DNA from: CAZICM01 sp964537685
GTDB taxonomy: Bacteria > Myxococcota_A > Polyangia > Polyangiales > Polyangiaceae
Assembly: GCA_964537685.1 (NCBI GenBank)
Contig: CAZICM010000010.1
Span: 149,956-213,955, forward strand
DNA: 64,000 nucleotides
Reading direction: 5' to 3'
Positions 51,044 to 60,736 of this stretch are shown piece by piece; position 1 is the first letter of the stretch; each line of letters opens with the position of its first letter. A model generated the notes under the pieces. That model saw only the letters and a list, made by a program, of their open reading frames with translations, had not been told where the DNA came from and made no database searches. The position numbers and the translations under genes were made by a program.

Positions 51044-52309
51044 CTATAAACAAATACGCTCTTCCGCGCCCAAAACCTGATTCACCCTCTCAATATCCCT
51101 TCCAAATTCCTGATACCGGGCATCTTTCTGCTGAGCGCTCTCAAAGGAGCAATGCCCAGGATCCTTCAGCTCCCGCACCGCCTCGCGCGCCACATGGCCA
51201 AGCCCTTCAGCATCAATCAATCCATGCGTATAAGCATCCAGCGCCGCCCCAATATAGGTATCATTAAAATAAACGGCTTTCTTTCTAAGCCGCTCCCGCT
51301 CGTTTTCCCCTGTATTCACCACATCGTGAATAAATACCGCCTCCATCACCGCCCCCGATTCATCGCGCATCCGCTCGCCCGCAATAGCGTCTCCCTGGCC
51401 GCTATCGCCCAAAAACACAAAACGGTATTCTGGAAAGAGCTTTTGATATTCGCGAAAACCCATCACCTTCTTTTCCGCCATCAGCTCATGCGTCACCAAA
51501 TGACCAAAATCCCCTGTCAGCACCTTGGCATAGCTCAGATTGCGCTCGCCCAAATTCTTCCGCGTTATCCCTTCGCTAATCCCCGCCCTATCCCCGGGCC
51601 GCGCCGTCAAAAATGTCAAATCCCCCAAACTCTTATCCGCCGAGCCCACCCAATCCAGCACCGCATAAAACGCCCTCACTCCAGGATAAATCGTCTTGCT
51701 CGGCCACCTCGGGTCTTTCCAATTGCGGTAGAGCGTATCATCGACATCCGATAATATTTTAAACTCTTTCCTGGGCTTGGCCTGCGCCTGGATATGCTTC
51801 ACAATCGCAGAACGCACTTTGTCGTCATCGATATCCCGGTATACAAGCTGATGCAAATCGTGATAATCACCGCTGGAATCTACCGCATTTTTCAGCGCCG
51901 TCAGCTCGTCGCCCAGCGTACCGAGAAATACCTTTTGGATGGCGTCCTCTCTCGCGCTTCCCGTTCTCCCCTGCTGAAGTCCATTGATCAGCCCGGCGCG
52001 CGCTCCAGCGGATAGCTCTGTAAGCCTTTCCGCACATAGCAAGTTCAATAGAGCCGTCCGGTTATCCGGGCCAATCACCCGATCGTCGATATCGGCGATC
52101 AAATCGGCCAGCGGCAAGCGCATAAGCATAAAATCCAGCTCGCCCCGAGCCGCTCCCCGGAACAGCCCCAAAACTTCCGCCTCCTCGGCTCTATCGGTAT
52201 GCCCCTTCATCAACTGAAGGATACGGGCAATCTTTTTTTGCGCGGCCTGCGGATCGAACTGGCTCATCCAAACAACATCCCCCGGCGCCGCACCGCCGTC
52301 AATCGCCAT
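51044..52309 (-). CDS. App1-type (DUF2183) phosphatase-like protein
   Basis: This 421-residue protein from ATG at 52309 has GGAG nine bases upstream (over the cupin stop); a second ATG at 52267 is possible. The catalytic HAD-like block is ILSDVDDTLYRNW (DxDDT), followed by YPGVRAFYAVLDWVG, LTFLTARPGD and FLGDSGQGD, as in the App1/DUF2183 phosphatidate-phosphatase family. The N-terminal 180 residues are helical and unassigned. No signal peptide is seen. The cupin gene lies just upstream on the same strand. Confidence 0.85.
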   Translation of the reverse strand: MAIDGGAAPGDVVWMSQFDPQAAQKKIARILQLMKGHTDRAEEAEVLGLFRGAARGELDFMLMRLPLADLIADIDDRVIGPDNRTALLNLLCAERLTELSAGARAGLINGLQQGRTGSAREDAIQKVFLGTLGDELTALKNAVDSSGDYHDLHQLVYRDIDDDKVRSAIVKHIQAQAKPRKEFKILSDVDDTLYRNWKDPRWPSKTIYPGVRAFYAVLDWVGSADKSLGDLTFLTARPGDRAGISEGITRKNLGERNLSYAKVLTGDFGHLVTHELMAEKKVMGFREYQKLFPEYRFVFLGDSGQGDAIAGERMRDESGAVMEAVFIHDVVNTGENERERLRKKAVYFNDTYIGAALDAYTHGLIDAEGLGHVAREAVRELKDPGHCSFESAQQKDARYQEFGRDIERVNQVLGAEERICL

Positions 52310-52311
52310 GT

Positions 52312-52707
52312 TTAGGGCTCCAAGATTTGCTCAACGGCAGCTTCCCACGCCGGACTGACAATGCATAGAAAGCGAAAACACCCATCGCCCTTGTTCTCGA
52401 CCCATTGGCTGCATCCGCCCGGAACATGACACACGCTGCCCGCTTCCAAGGCATAAGGCTGCTCGTCAACCCACAAAATCCCCTTCCCCTCCAGCACAAA
52501 ATACACTTCCGACACCAGAAGCCTATGCCGCAGCGTCCGCTCGGCCGGGTTGATATACGCGAGCGACAATGAATACGGCAGCGGCAAGCCCGAATCCTGC
52601 TCATTATGGCTGTTCAGCACCTCGGCAAGCTGACACCGATCGCCCGCCAAAAAAAAACCGTAATCCCTGAGATGTTTCACCACAACAAAAGGCGTTGACA
52701 AGGCCAC
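52312..52707 (-). CDS. Cupin-domain protein
   Basis: This 131-residue protein has a single cupin barrel with motifs TLRHRLLVSEVYFVLEGKG and LEAGSVCHVPGG. GTG at 52707 has GGAGG close upstream; a TTG two codons later has better spacing, so the exact start is open. Metal ligands of the usual HxH...E type are only partly present. It is likely a small sugar or ligand-binding protein. The App1-like gene follows two bases after its stop and may be co-transcribed. Confidence 0.75.
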   Translation of the reverse strand: MALSTPFVVVKHLRDYGFFLAGDRCQLAEVLNSHNEQDSGLPLPYSLSLAYINPAERTLRHRLLVSEVYFVLEGKGILWVDEQPYALEAGSVCHVPGGCSQWVENKGDGCFRFLCIVSPAWEAAVEQILEP

Positions 52708-53205
52708 TTCCTCCGCCGGACGACGCTCTCATGAACGAAGAACACAGGCCAAGTTCCACACGCCGCACGGGCCTCAACACAACCCTGCACAACCCAAACG
52801 CATCAGCACCGAAGGCTCGAACATCCCAGCGCAAAAGACCAGCACAAGCCCTGTGTCAACATTTTTTTTCATCTCAAACAGCCTTGTTTTTAAGCCCTTT
52901 CGATACCCACCCGCACAAATTTGTTTTTCCCCTATTGCGCATTCCCACGATGAAGGATATGTTCGCCAACGCTCCACGACACGTCACTGGCTGCTCGATA
53001 CGGATCTCTCGCTCTCTGTTGGGGACGATAGGAATGGCTCGGAGGACTGGACGACGCACCGTGTGCCCACGCGGATTCGCCGCGCGGCATGTTCCGTTCA
53101 ATCCGAGGCGGTTCCCCGAATGAACGGCTGAGTTTCTAAATCGCTTAGCACACGCTGAATAATCGCTTGTGCCAAGCCCCAGGAACCGCGAGAGCAAAGT
53201 CGATT
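52708..53205. other. Gene-free region before the RRM gene
   Basis: No gene is supported in these 498 bases; the frame at 52695-53123 starts in the divergent cupin leader and has no domain. It probably contains the leader of the RNA-binding protein gene, as RRM genes of cold-shock type often have long untranslated leaders, but no structure could be drawn with confidence. Confidence 0.45.
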
Positions 53206-53628
53206 ATGGGCAAGCGTCTTTACGTGGGAAATCTTTCTTTTCATACAACCAAAACCGTGCTGGAGAGCGAATTCTCGAAGTTCGGTGCAGTGAGCGACGT
53301 GCACTTGGTGACCGATCGCGAGACCGGGCAATCGCGTGGTTTTGCGTTTATCACGATGGACAATCCCGCTGAGGCCGATGCGGCTATCGCAGCGATGAAT
53401 GGTTTCTCGCTGGATGGCCGTCCTCTGAAGGTCAATGAGGCTCAAGAGCGGACGCCGGGCGGCGGCGGTGGCCGGAGCTTTGGCGGCGGCGGTGGTGGCG
53501 GCGGCTTTGGCGGCGGTGGCGGCCGGGGCGGCGGCGGCGGCTTTGGCGGCGGCGGCGGTGGTGGCCGGGGTGGGCGCGATCGCGACCGGGGCGACCGGCG
53601 CGGTGGGCGCGATCGCGACCGCTACTAA
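53206..53628 (+). CDS. Glycine-rich RRM RNA-binding protein
   Basis: ATG at 53206; 140 residues. One RRM with RNP2 (RLYVGNLSF) and RNP1 (SRGFAFITM) followed by a Gly-rich tail with Phe (FGGGGGG) and ending in RGG/RDRDR-type repeats. This is the architecture of myxobacterial and cyanobacterial Rbp proteins, which are often cold-induced and bind mRNA. It is convergent with the CotH-like gene nine bases downstream. Confidence 0.92.
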   Translation: MGKRLYVGNLSFHTTKTVLESEFSKFGAVSDVHLVTDRETGQSRGFAFITMDNPAEADAAIAAMNGFSLDGRPLKVNEAQERTPGGGGGRSFGGGGGGGGFGGGGGRGGGGGFGGGGGGGRGGRDRDRGDRRGGRDRDRY

Positions 53629-53637
53629 GAGGGTATC

Positions 53638-55266
53638 CTAATATAGGTTATCCTGATATCCCCACCGCTCAGCGATCCACGCCTTTAGATAAACGACCTC
53701 TTCTTTATAGGTCGTAAAATCATTCCTCCAATTCCATCCCCCATAGTTCCGATAGATCTTCTGCCACTTTGATTCATCGCGAAGTGCGCTTGTATCGATG
53801 CGGGCTATATACTCATCCACCAAAGCCAGCACTTTATCTTTATCGTACTGGCCATGAAGCACCTGATCATAACGCGCCCGGAGCGGATTGCCGATGGTCG
53901 GTTCCTGTAGGAAACGATCAAATAGCTTATTCGCTCCGGTATACTCCACCTTCACCGAAGCTCCCGTCCTCGCCGTCTGCCATGTCTGGCCAAAGCTATG
54001 GTTGAAATCCCATGGAGCATAGCGCCATGGCTTATCGCTGATGGGATCGTGATATAAATAGCTATTCTTTCCCGCCGAATCGCTGCCAATAATAAAGGTT
54101 ACAAAAATCCACCAATCTTCAAAATCCCTGCGATCGATACGCTGATCGAGCTCGCCCAAAAACGTTGCCGAATCCGATGTCGCAACAAAATTGACCAATT
54201 GCTCTAAATCATCAAAAGCGCCCGGCTGCCCTTCCAGCGGAAACCCTTCGCGCTTCACATAGCCTTGATGCAGCGTTGTTTTAGGCGCGCCTCCATTTTG
54301 CGTCGAATACAGCGAGAAATTCGCATCGTGATTCACCGCTTTATAGAGATTGCCATCCTGATTGTATCCCATATCCTCCAGCATAAAGCCGTCCACATGG
54401 TCGGATACCGTATACAATCCCCAATACTGCCCGTTGATGTATACAACCGCGCTGTACGTCCGAATCTGTATATGAGCCGGATCGAGCCGGTTCCATAAAT
54501 CATACGAAAGCCTCTGCCGTACGTATGAATTATCATCAAAGGTGCTAATCAAAACAATCTTCCTGCGCTCTGTATGAAATCCCTGCTCATAAGGGTCTTT
54601 AAATTTATCCGCCTTATCAAATTCAATCGTATAGCTCTTCTTTGGATAATTAAGCGAAGCCGCTCCCCTCAGCTTCGAAGATGCATTGTAGGTATGGCCC
54701 CGGTATGTTACCGCCGCCGGCGCATAGGTCTCGCTCTGAGGCGCCGGATCTAAAAACAGAACTGGCAACCCATATTCCTCGGAATAGGCCAGCGGATTGA
54801 CCACAGGCACATTGGCCGGATCATTAAACTTATCCGCCACGCCTATTTTCACAAACACCTGCTCCTTGGTCGAGGCCACCGATATCGGTATCTGATATAC
54901 CGCCGCCTGCGATAAATTCGGCGTAAAACTAAAGACCCGCGCCCCCTCGTCATAACTCGCCCCATCCGGCAGCGGTCCCACACTCAAATCTCCAGGTGCC
55001 AACCCAATCTTGGTCGTGCATTCCACCTGAAAACTCACGGTCTCCGTTTCAAGAATCCAATAGGGGCCACCTCCCGATGGCTTGCACAAAGGCGGAGGAG
55101 GAGGATCCATGGTACCCCCAGCCCCTCCCCCTCCATTTATGCCACCTATTCCCCCGCTGCCCCCTGCCCCCGCTCCAAGAGCAATCGGACCAGAATCGCT
55201 GCCCCCACAAGAGATTGAGGCCAATGCCAAAGCCAATAAACAAGAACCGTAGAATGATGTGCGCAT
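53638..55266 (-). CDS. CotH kinase-family lipoprotein
   Basis: ATG at 55266 (542 residues) gives a lipoprotein signal ending LALASISC; the open frame further upstream is unlikely to be used. A Gly-rich linker and an Ig-like segment precede the CotH domain (residues ~180-460): SKLRGAASLNYPKKSYTIEFD, SDHVDGFMLEDMGYNQDGNLYK and the catalytic-loop-like WRYAPWDFNHSFG. CotH relatives include spore-coat kinases, and similar proteins in myxobacteria are secreted or cell-surface. The kinase-like role on the surface is inference. Confidence 0.85.
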   Translation of the reverse strand: MRTSFYGSCLLALALASISCGGSDSGPIALGAGAGGSGGIGGINGGGGAGGTMDPPPPPLCKPSGGGPYWILETETVSFQVECTTKIGLAPGDLSVGPLPDGASYDEGARVFSFTPNLSQAAVYQIPISVASTKEQVFVKIGVADKFNDPANVPVVNPLAYSEEYGLPVLFLDPAPQSETYAPAAVTYRGHTYNASSKLRGAASLNYPKKSYTIEFDKADKFKDPYEQGFHTERRKIVLISTFDDNSYVRQRLSYDLWNRLDPAHIQIRTYSAVVYINGQYWGLYTVSDHVDGFMLEDMGYNQDGNLYKAVNHDANFSLYSTQNGGAPKTTLHQGYVKREGFPLEGQPGAFDDLEQLVNFVATSDSATFLGELDQRIDRRDFEDWWIFVTFIIGSDSAGKNSYLYHDPISDKPWRYAPWDFNHSFGQTWQTARTGASVKVEYTGANKLFDRFLQEPTIGNPLRARYDQVLHGQYDKDKVLALVDEYIARIDTSALRDESKWQKIYRNYGGWNWRNDFTTYKEEVVYLKAWIAERWGYQDNLY

Positions 55267-55471
55267 AAAAACAATATAGGCCCAAATCAACCCAATGAAC
55301 AACCCTTTTTCTCCCCACGGGAGACCCAAGTCTTTAGAGCCAATTGAAGACGCGGAACATCCTAAAAGAGGTAGACAAACTTGACGAACTGTGCCAGATT
55401 CGCCGGCCCATCGCGTCATCTTTCACGATTTCTTATCGATGCGCGATGTTCAAAAAACAAGGAGATATTCG

Positions 55472-58150
55472 ATGAAATACACACGAACCCTTCACCGCTC
55501 GCTGGCCCGCAAAAGCCTGGCCTCTCTCGCCTTGCTTCTGCCTCTCGTTGCGGCGGGCTCGGCCAGCGCCGATGTGGCCTACCTGCGATCCGCGGCCGGC
55601 GGCCCGCCTTGGGGCCAAACCACCAATGAACAAGCCATGGATATGGTGTTTGGCGCGGGTAACTGGCAAAACCTCACCTTTGAAGGCGTAAACCCGGCCA
55701 CTTTGTTTTCTCCCCAATTTACCTTTGTATACCTCGACGGAAGCGACGGCGGCGCAACCGAACTCGAGACGTTTTTAAATGCCAACTTGCCCGCGATGGA
55801 AAGCTGGGTCGCCGGGGGTCACGGGCTCTTGCTCAACTCCGCGCCCAACGAAGACAATGGAATGAACTTTGGCTTTGGAGGCGTCTCGCTGATCTTCGAT
55901 GGCTCGTCCGTCTCGGGCACATCCTCCGCATCCGATCTCGCTCACCCCGTTTGGGCAGGCCCCTTTGTTCCCATTGCCACCACCATGACGGGTACAGCGC
56001 TGGCTCATGCCCGCGTCAACGGTCCCAGCCTGGTTCCCATCCTGACCGCCGCCGAAGGTGGTCCCCCTCCCTGCGCGGAGCTTTCCTGGGGAGGCGGCCG
56101 CGTTATTTTTGGAGGCATGACGACTTCAAACTGGTGGAGCCCCGGCCTCGAGGCGCTAAACTTCAGGGCCAATTTAATTAGCTATCTGGCGGTTCCTCCC
56201 CCGGACGCGGACAGCGATGGAGTAAGCGATCTCAATGACAACTGCCCCTTCGATTCCAATCCCGCCCAAGTGGATACCGACGGCGATGGAATGGGCGATG
56301 CCTGCGATACCCTAAACAATAACGATTTCGATAATGACGGCGTATTTAATCCCGCCGACAATTGCCCATTTATTCCCAATGCCGCGCAAACCGATACCGA
56401 CGGCGATGGCTTGGGCGATGTCTGCGACGATCAAAACGGGCTCGATTTAGACGGCGACGGCATCAACAACAACGTCGACAACTGCCCCTTTAACCCCAAT
56501 GCAGGCCAAGCGGACACCGATATGGATGGCGTGGGCGATGCCTGCGATGCCACCAATAACTTGGATGTGGATAGCGACGGCATCAATAACCTCGCCGATA
56601 ACTGTCCATTTGTGCCCAACAACAACCAAAACGACAGCGACGGCGATGGCCTGGGCGATGTCTGCGACGATCAAAACGGGCTCGATCTGGACGGCGATGG
56701 CATCAACAACAATGTCGACAATTGCCCATTTGTATCGAACAGCGGCCAAGCCGACAGCGACGGCGATGGAGTCGGCAATGCCTGCGATATGACCAATGGG
56801 CTCGATGCGGACGGCGATGGCATTAACAACAGCGCCGACAACTGCCCCTTCGATAGCAATGCCGCCCAGACGGATACCGACGGCGACGGTCTAGGCGATG
56901 CCTGCGATAATGCCAATGGCCTCGATGTCGACGGCGACGGTATCACCAATACCGCCGATAACTGCCCCTTCGATAGCAATATCGCTCAGACGGATACCGA
57001 CGGCGACGGCCTCGGCGACGCCTGCGATAACCAAGACGGGCTCGATCTGGACAGCGACGGTATCACCAATACCGCCGATAACTGCCCCTTCAATGCCAAC
57101 AACAACCAGGCCGATACCGACGGCGATGGAATGGGCGATGTCTGCGATACCCAAAATGGGCTCGATGTCGATAACGATGGCATCAACAACACCGCCGATA
57201 ACTGCCCCTTCAATGCCAACAACAACCAAGCCGACACCGACGGCGATGGAATCGGCGATATCTGCGATGCCACCGACAATACCGATGTGGACGGAGATGG
57301 CGTCATCAACACCGCCGATAACTGTCCCTTTGCCGCCAATGCCGGACAAGCCGATGCCGATAACGACGGCCTGGGCGATGCCTGCGATGGCCAAAATGGC
57401 GACGATGTGGACGGCGACGGCGTAAACAATGGCCTCGATAATTGTCCCTTCACTGCCAACGCCGGACAAGCCGACGGCGACGGCGATGGAATGGGCGATG
57501 CCTGCGATAGCAGCGATGGCAACGATCTCGACGGCGACGGAATCGGCAACACATCCGACAACTGCCCCTTCGCCGCCAATATGGATCAAGCCGATGCCGA
57601 TATGGATGGCGTGGGCGATGTCTGCGATCAGGCCGATGGAAACGATATCGACGGCGATGGTCTGGGCAATGGCATGGATAACTGCCCCGTCGTCGCCAAT
57701 CCCATGCAGGAAGATACCGATATGGATGGAATCGGTGATGCCTGCGATACCATGATGGGCTCACCCACCGATTTCGATTCCGATACCGTCAACAACGATG
57801 CGGACAATTGCCCCTTTGTTGCCAATACCGACCAGGCCGACGCCGACGGCGATATGATGGGCGATGCCTGCGATGGAATCAACGAACTCGATCTGGACGG
57901 CGATGGAGTCAATAACGATAGCGACAATTGCCCCCATGTCGCCAATGACGACCAAAAAGACAAAGATCTGGACAACCACGGCGATGCCTGCGATTCCGTG
58001 GACGACAACTTGAAAAATACCGGCGTCGAAGGCTCGGGCGGCTGCAGCACCGCGCCCGTGGGCTCCAATACCAACAAGAGCCTGGGCTTGCTCGGCCTGC
58101 TCGGCTTGGTCTTTGTCAGGCTTCGCTCCCGCAAAGCCTCCTCGCGCTAA
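55472..58150 (+). CDS. Surface protein with 15 thrombospondin type-3 repeats and a MYXO-CTERM-like tag
   Basis: ATG at 55472 with AAGGAG (55459-55464) upstream; 892 residues. Signal peptide KSLASLALLLPLVAAGSASA; N-terminal domain of ~220 residues (unknown fold). Then fifteen ~40-residue type-3 repeats, each of the form DxDGDGxxNxxDNCP followed by NxxQxDxDGDGxGDxCD, from about 56200 to 58010. Those are calcium-binding. The end is GGCSTAPVGSNTNKSLGLL then GLLGLVFVRLRSRKASSR: Gly-Cys, hydrophobic stretch and basic tail as in MYXO-CTERM. It should be an exported, cell-surface calcium-binding protein. Confidence 0.9.
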   Translation: MKYTRTLHRSLARKSLASLALLLPLVAAGSASADVAYLRSAAGGPPWGQTTNEQAMDMVFGAGNWQNLTFEGVNPATLFSPQFTFVYLDGSDGGATELETFLNANLPAMESWVAGGHGLLLNSAPNEDNGMNFGFGGVSLIFDGSSVSGTSSASDLAHPVWAGPFVPIATTMTGTALAHARVNGPSLVPILTAAEGGPPPCAELSWGGGRVIFGGMTTSNWWSPGLEALNFRANLISYLAVPPPDADSDGVSDLNDNCPFDSNPAQVDTDGDGMGDACDTLNNNDFDNDGVFNPADNCPFIPNAAQTDTDGDGLGDVCDDQNGLDLDGDGINNNVDNCPFNPNAGQADTDMDGVGDACDATNNLDVDSDGINNLADNCPFVPNNNQNDSDGDGLGDVCDDQNGLDLDGDGINNNVDNCPFVSNSGQADSDGDGVGNACDMTNGLDADGDGINNSADNCPFDSNAAQTDTDGDGLGDACDNANGLDVDGDGITNTADNCPFDSNIAQTDTDGDGLGDACDNQDGLDLDSDGITNTADNCPFNANNNQADTDGDGMGDVCDTQNGLDVDNDGINNTADNCPFNANNNQADTDGDGIGDICDATDNTDVDGDGVINTADNCPFAANAGQADADNDGLGDACDGQNGDDVDGDGVNNGLDNCPFTANAGQADGDGDGMGDACDSSDGNDLDGDGIGNTSDNCPFAANMDQADADMDGVGDVCDQADGNDIDGDGLGNGMDNCPVVANPMQEDTDMDGIGDACDTMMGSPTDFDSDTVNNDADNCPFVANTDQADADGDMMGDACDGINELDLDGDGVNNDSDNCPHVANDDQKDKDLDNHGDACDSVDDNLKNTGVEGSGGCSTAPVGSNTNKSLGLLGLLGLVFVRLRSRKASSR
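56206..58010 (+). repeat. In-frame repeats of about 120 bp
   Basis: Fifteen ~120-bp units encode the type-3 repeats. Several adjacent units are nearly identical at the DNA level (for example around 56870-57250), which suggests recent expansion or gene conversion. Confidence 0.85.
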
Positions 58151-58231
58151 CCCCGCGGCCCGCCCCCTTCCATAAAATCCCGCACAAAATTCTTTACGGC
58201 CCCGCCCGCCTGAGATAAAAGATGCGCCACC

Positions 58232-58672
58232 ATGCGCATCCAACATCTCACTCCCCTTCTCTTTGCCCTCCTTCCCGCTTGTTCCCCCGCGAACGAGCCC
58301 CCTCAAAATCCGGTCGCCACCACCTCGCCGTCCGCAAACACCCCCGCGGCCCCAAGCAGCGCCGCCCCAACCAGCACCGCCCCAGAACCCGTAGCCTCCA
58401 CCGCCTCCACCGCTTCCACCCTGCCCGACCCCGGCCTCCCACCCCCTCAAGAACCCCAAGACCCCAGCGCCTCCATCGGCTCGGCCACCATGAAACCCGA
58501 TGGAACCATTATGCTCATGCTACGCGCCGAAGGCCCCGGCCCCACCATCGGCGATGCCCTCCTCTCCTATCCCACCACGCACCCCGACTATAAAAACGTC
58601 CTCAAGCATGTCGGCCCCCTCAAACCCGGCGAAAGCAAACCCGTAAAACCCTTTCCCGCCACCTGGAAATAA
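58232..58672 (+). CDS. Small Pro/Ala-rich lipoprotein
   Basis: This 146-residue protein has a lipobox (LLFALLPAC) and a Pro/Ala/Thr/Ser-rich linker of about 75 residues, then ~60 residues starting SASIGSATMKPDGTIMLMLRAEG with no named domain. It is first in a five-gene, same-strand run. There is no obvious ribosome-binding site. Confidence 0.65.
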   Translation: MRIQHLTPLLFALLPACSPANEPPQNPVATTSPSANTPAAPSSAAPTSTAPEPVASTASTASTLPDPGLPPPQEPQDPSASIGSATMKPDGTIMLMLRAEGPGPTIGDALLSYPTTHPDYKNVLKHVGPLKPGESKPVKPFPATWK

Positions 58673-58690
58673 ATTCCTCCATCTATCCCC

Positions 58691-59701
58691 ATGAAATTCC
58701 CGCATCTGCCTACCCTTCTCCTTCTTGGCATCGGCATCCACACCTCTGCCTGCAACTCCCCCTCCCCATCCACCAACCCATCCACACCCCCAAGCGCCTC
58801 CGCTCCCCAACCCAGCGCCTCCACTCCCCAACCCAGCGCTCCCCAAGATAAAGGCAGCGGAACAGTCACCCTCCATGGCCAAACCTTAACTATCCAAAGC
58901 GCCCTCCTTCGCTCCTCTGGAGGCAAAGAAAAAAAACTGACCCTCTCCACCGCCCCCCTCACCTGCGACGACATAAAACGCCCATCCCGCGCCCTCGCCC
59001 CCAAAGAAATCTCCATCGATTTAGGCATCACACCACCTATCCAAGGCATCCCCCTCCAAACCATCATCACCCTTATCTACCCCATGACCCCAAGCAACTT
59101 CCCCATGAGCACCACGCTCAGCTCCACCACCCAAACCCCCCTCCCCGAACCCAGCAACGGACAACTAAAAACCACCCTCAACATCCGCCACAACCAACCC
59201 GCCGACACCCTAAAAAACCAACCCGCCCAAACCGTCGACATCCAAGGCGAATTTATCTTCAACGACTGCGGAGGCCCCAACTCCCCCCCGCAAACCAATC
59301 CCCAGCCTACCTTTAAACTCAGCGCGGGCGGCGAAGACATCCCCCTTCAAAGCGCTCTTCTTCTCCCCCACGAAAAACACCACCGCCTAATCCTCAGCTC
59401 CAACCCCCTCGACTGCAACCGCAGCCACAGCCCCGACCTTCAACTTGAAATCGGATTAAAACCAGGCGATTCAGACATCAAAAGCATTGTCATGACCGGC
59501 AACCGCGTCCGGGGCACCTCCCAGGGCAACCCCGCCAAAATCCAAGCCAAAAGCCCCAAAAAACTATCCAAACCCGGCCAACATCAACAACTCTCGCTCC
59601 AAGGCAAAACCGAATTCCCCAGCCAGGGCGAAGAAGGAAAAATCGTCTGGATTCCCGTCCAACTCGAAGGCGAACTATCCGCCCTCGTTTGTGAGAAATA
59701 A
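58691..59701 (+). CDS. Uncharacterised lipoprotein
   Basis: This 336-residue protein has a lipobox (IGIHTSAC) and a Pro/Ser-rich linker. The rest has two similar halves, each with a beta-strand pattern and LTLSTAPLTCDDI / LILSSNPLDCNRS. It may be a two-domain beta protein. The duplicated layout suggests a binding protein; no family is recognised. The spacing to the preceding gene is 18 bases. Confidence 0.65.
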   Translation: MKFPHLPTLLLLGIGIHTSACNSPSPSTNPSTPPSASAPQPSASTPQPSAPQDKGSGTVTLHGQTLTIQSALLRSSGGKEKKLTLSTAPLTCDDIKRPSRALAPKEISIDLGITPPIQGIPLQTIITLIYPMTPSNFPMSTTLSSTTQTPLPEPSNGQLKTTLNIRHNQPADTLKNQPAQTVDIQGEFIFNDCGGPNSPPQTNPQPTFKLSAGGEDIPLQSALLLPHEKHHRLILSSNPLDCNRSHSPDLQLEIGLKPGDSDIKSIVMTGNRVRGTSQGNPAKIQAKSPKKLSKPGQHQQLSLQGKTEFPSQGEEGKIVWIPVQLEGELSALVCEK

Positions 59702-59731
59702 ATCGCCGCCCTCCTCCGAATATCCATACGC

Positions 59732-60703
59732 ATGCCCGAACAACCCTCTCTCTCCCCAACGGCAGGCCCCCTCGGCCGCCTTTATCATGGATTCACACTC
59801 CCCCTCCACACCGCCCGCCTCCTCCTCCGCGACCCCAGCGCCAAAAAAGCCTACTTCAAACAAGTCATCCCCCGCGTCTTCATCACCTTTGCCATCACCT
59901 TGCTCCTAGGCTTCGGCCAGCTTAAACTCCTCAGCGCCCTCGCCGGCGAAAAAAACATCCTCACCCTCGAAGGCGCAAATCGCCTCTTTGCGGCCGGCGC
60001 CTCCTTGTACGGCACCCTCTGCATCGTCGAATGGTGCATGATCGCCCTCACCCGCGAATATGACGACCAAATCTCCCGCAGAGCCTCCCTCGCCCTAGGA
60101 CTAGAACCCGAAGACCCAGAAGCCAACCCCAAAGTCCGCATCAACCTCAAATGGCTCAAAAAGAAAATCCAGCGCCGCATCCGAGGCTATCGCGTCTACT
60201 TCCTTGCCCTCCCCCTCTTGGCCCCCCTCCTCGTAATCCCCCTCCCGGGCAATAGCCTCTACTCCACCCTCCTTACCCTCTGGACCCTCTATTGGAGCAT
60301 CGTCTTCACTGCCGCCAAATGCGGCGCCTCCTGGAAAGATGAACAAAATGCCCCCGACCCTTGGTATATCACCGCCTATATCCAACTCACCCAGCGCCTA
60401 GGCAACCCCCGCTTGATGCAAGGCTACGGCCGGTGGTGGAAAAAACACAGCCAAGACATGTTCTCCCCCTGCAAAGCCGTCTCCGACCACCCCTGGAGCA
60501 TGGCCGGCCTCGCCCTCTTCCGCGCCCTCTGCGACTTCCCCGGCATCTATCTCTTTGCCCGCCCCTTTCTCCCCGTCGCCGCCGCCTATATCATCGAATC
60601 AAAACAAGCCGCCCCGGCCCAACTCCAAGCGCCCAACACCGAAACAGCCCCCATCCCCCACGCCGATGAAATCACCCAAGAAACCATCGAAAAGAACACT
60701 TGA
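59732..60703 (+). CDS. Predicted membrane protein of unknown function
   Basis: This 323-residue protein has about five hydrophobic segments: IPRVFITFAITLLLGFG, LFAAGASLYGTLCIVEWCMIAL, YFLALPLLAPLLVIPL, LTLWTLYWSIVFTAAKC, and a C-terminal one around YLFARPFLPVAAAYII. The loop between segments 2 and 3 is cytosolic-looking and basic (LKWLKKKIQRRIRGYR). No domain is recognised. It fits the operon-like run of envelope genes and starts 30 bases after the previous one. Confidence 0.65.
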   Translation: MPEQPSLSPTAGPLGRLYHGFTLPLHTARLLLRDPSAKKAYFKQVIPRVFITFAITLLLGFGQLKLLSALAGEKNILTLEGANRLFAAGASLYGTLCIVEWCMIALTREYDDQISRRASLALGLEPEDPEANPKVRINLKWLKKKIQRRIRGYRVYFLALPLLAPLLVIPLPGNSLYSTLLTLWTLYWSIVFTAAKCGASWKDEQNAPDPWYITAYIQLTQRLGNPRLMQGYGRWWKKHSQDMFSPCKAVSDHPWSMAGLALFRALCDFPGIYLFARPFLPVAAAYIIESKQAAPAQLQAPNTETAPIPHADEITQETIEKNT

Positions 60704-60736
60704 CATCAAAAACCCGCTTCGATATCCATCCCCTCC

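Noticed and set aside
52695..53123. Possible gene upstream of the RRM protein
   Set aside because: No domain or start signal; overlaps the start of the cupin gene.
56206..58010. CRISPR-like 120-bp repeats
   Set aside because: They are in-frame coding repeats for thrombospondin type-3 motifs.
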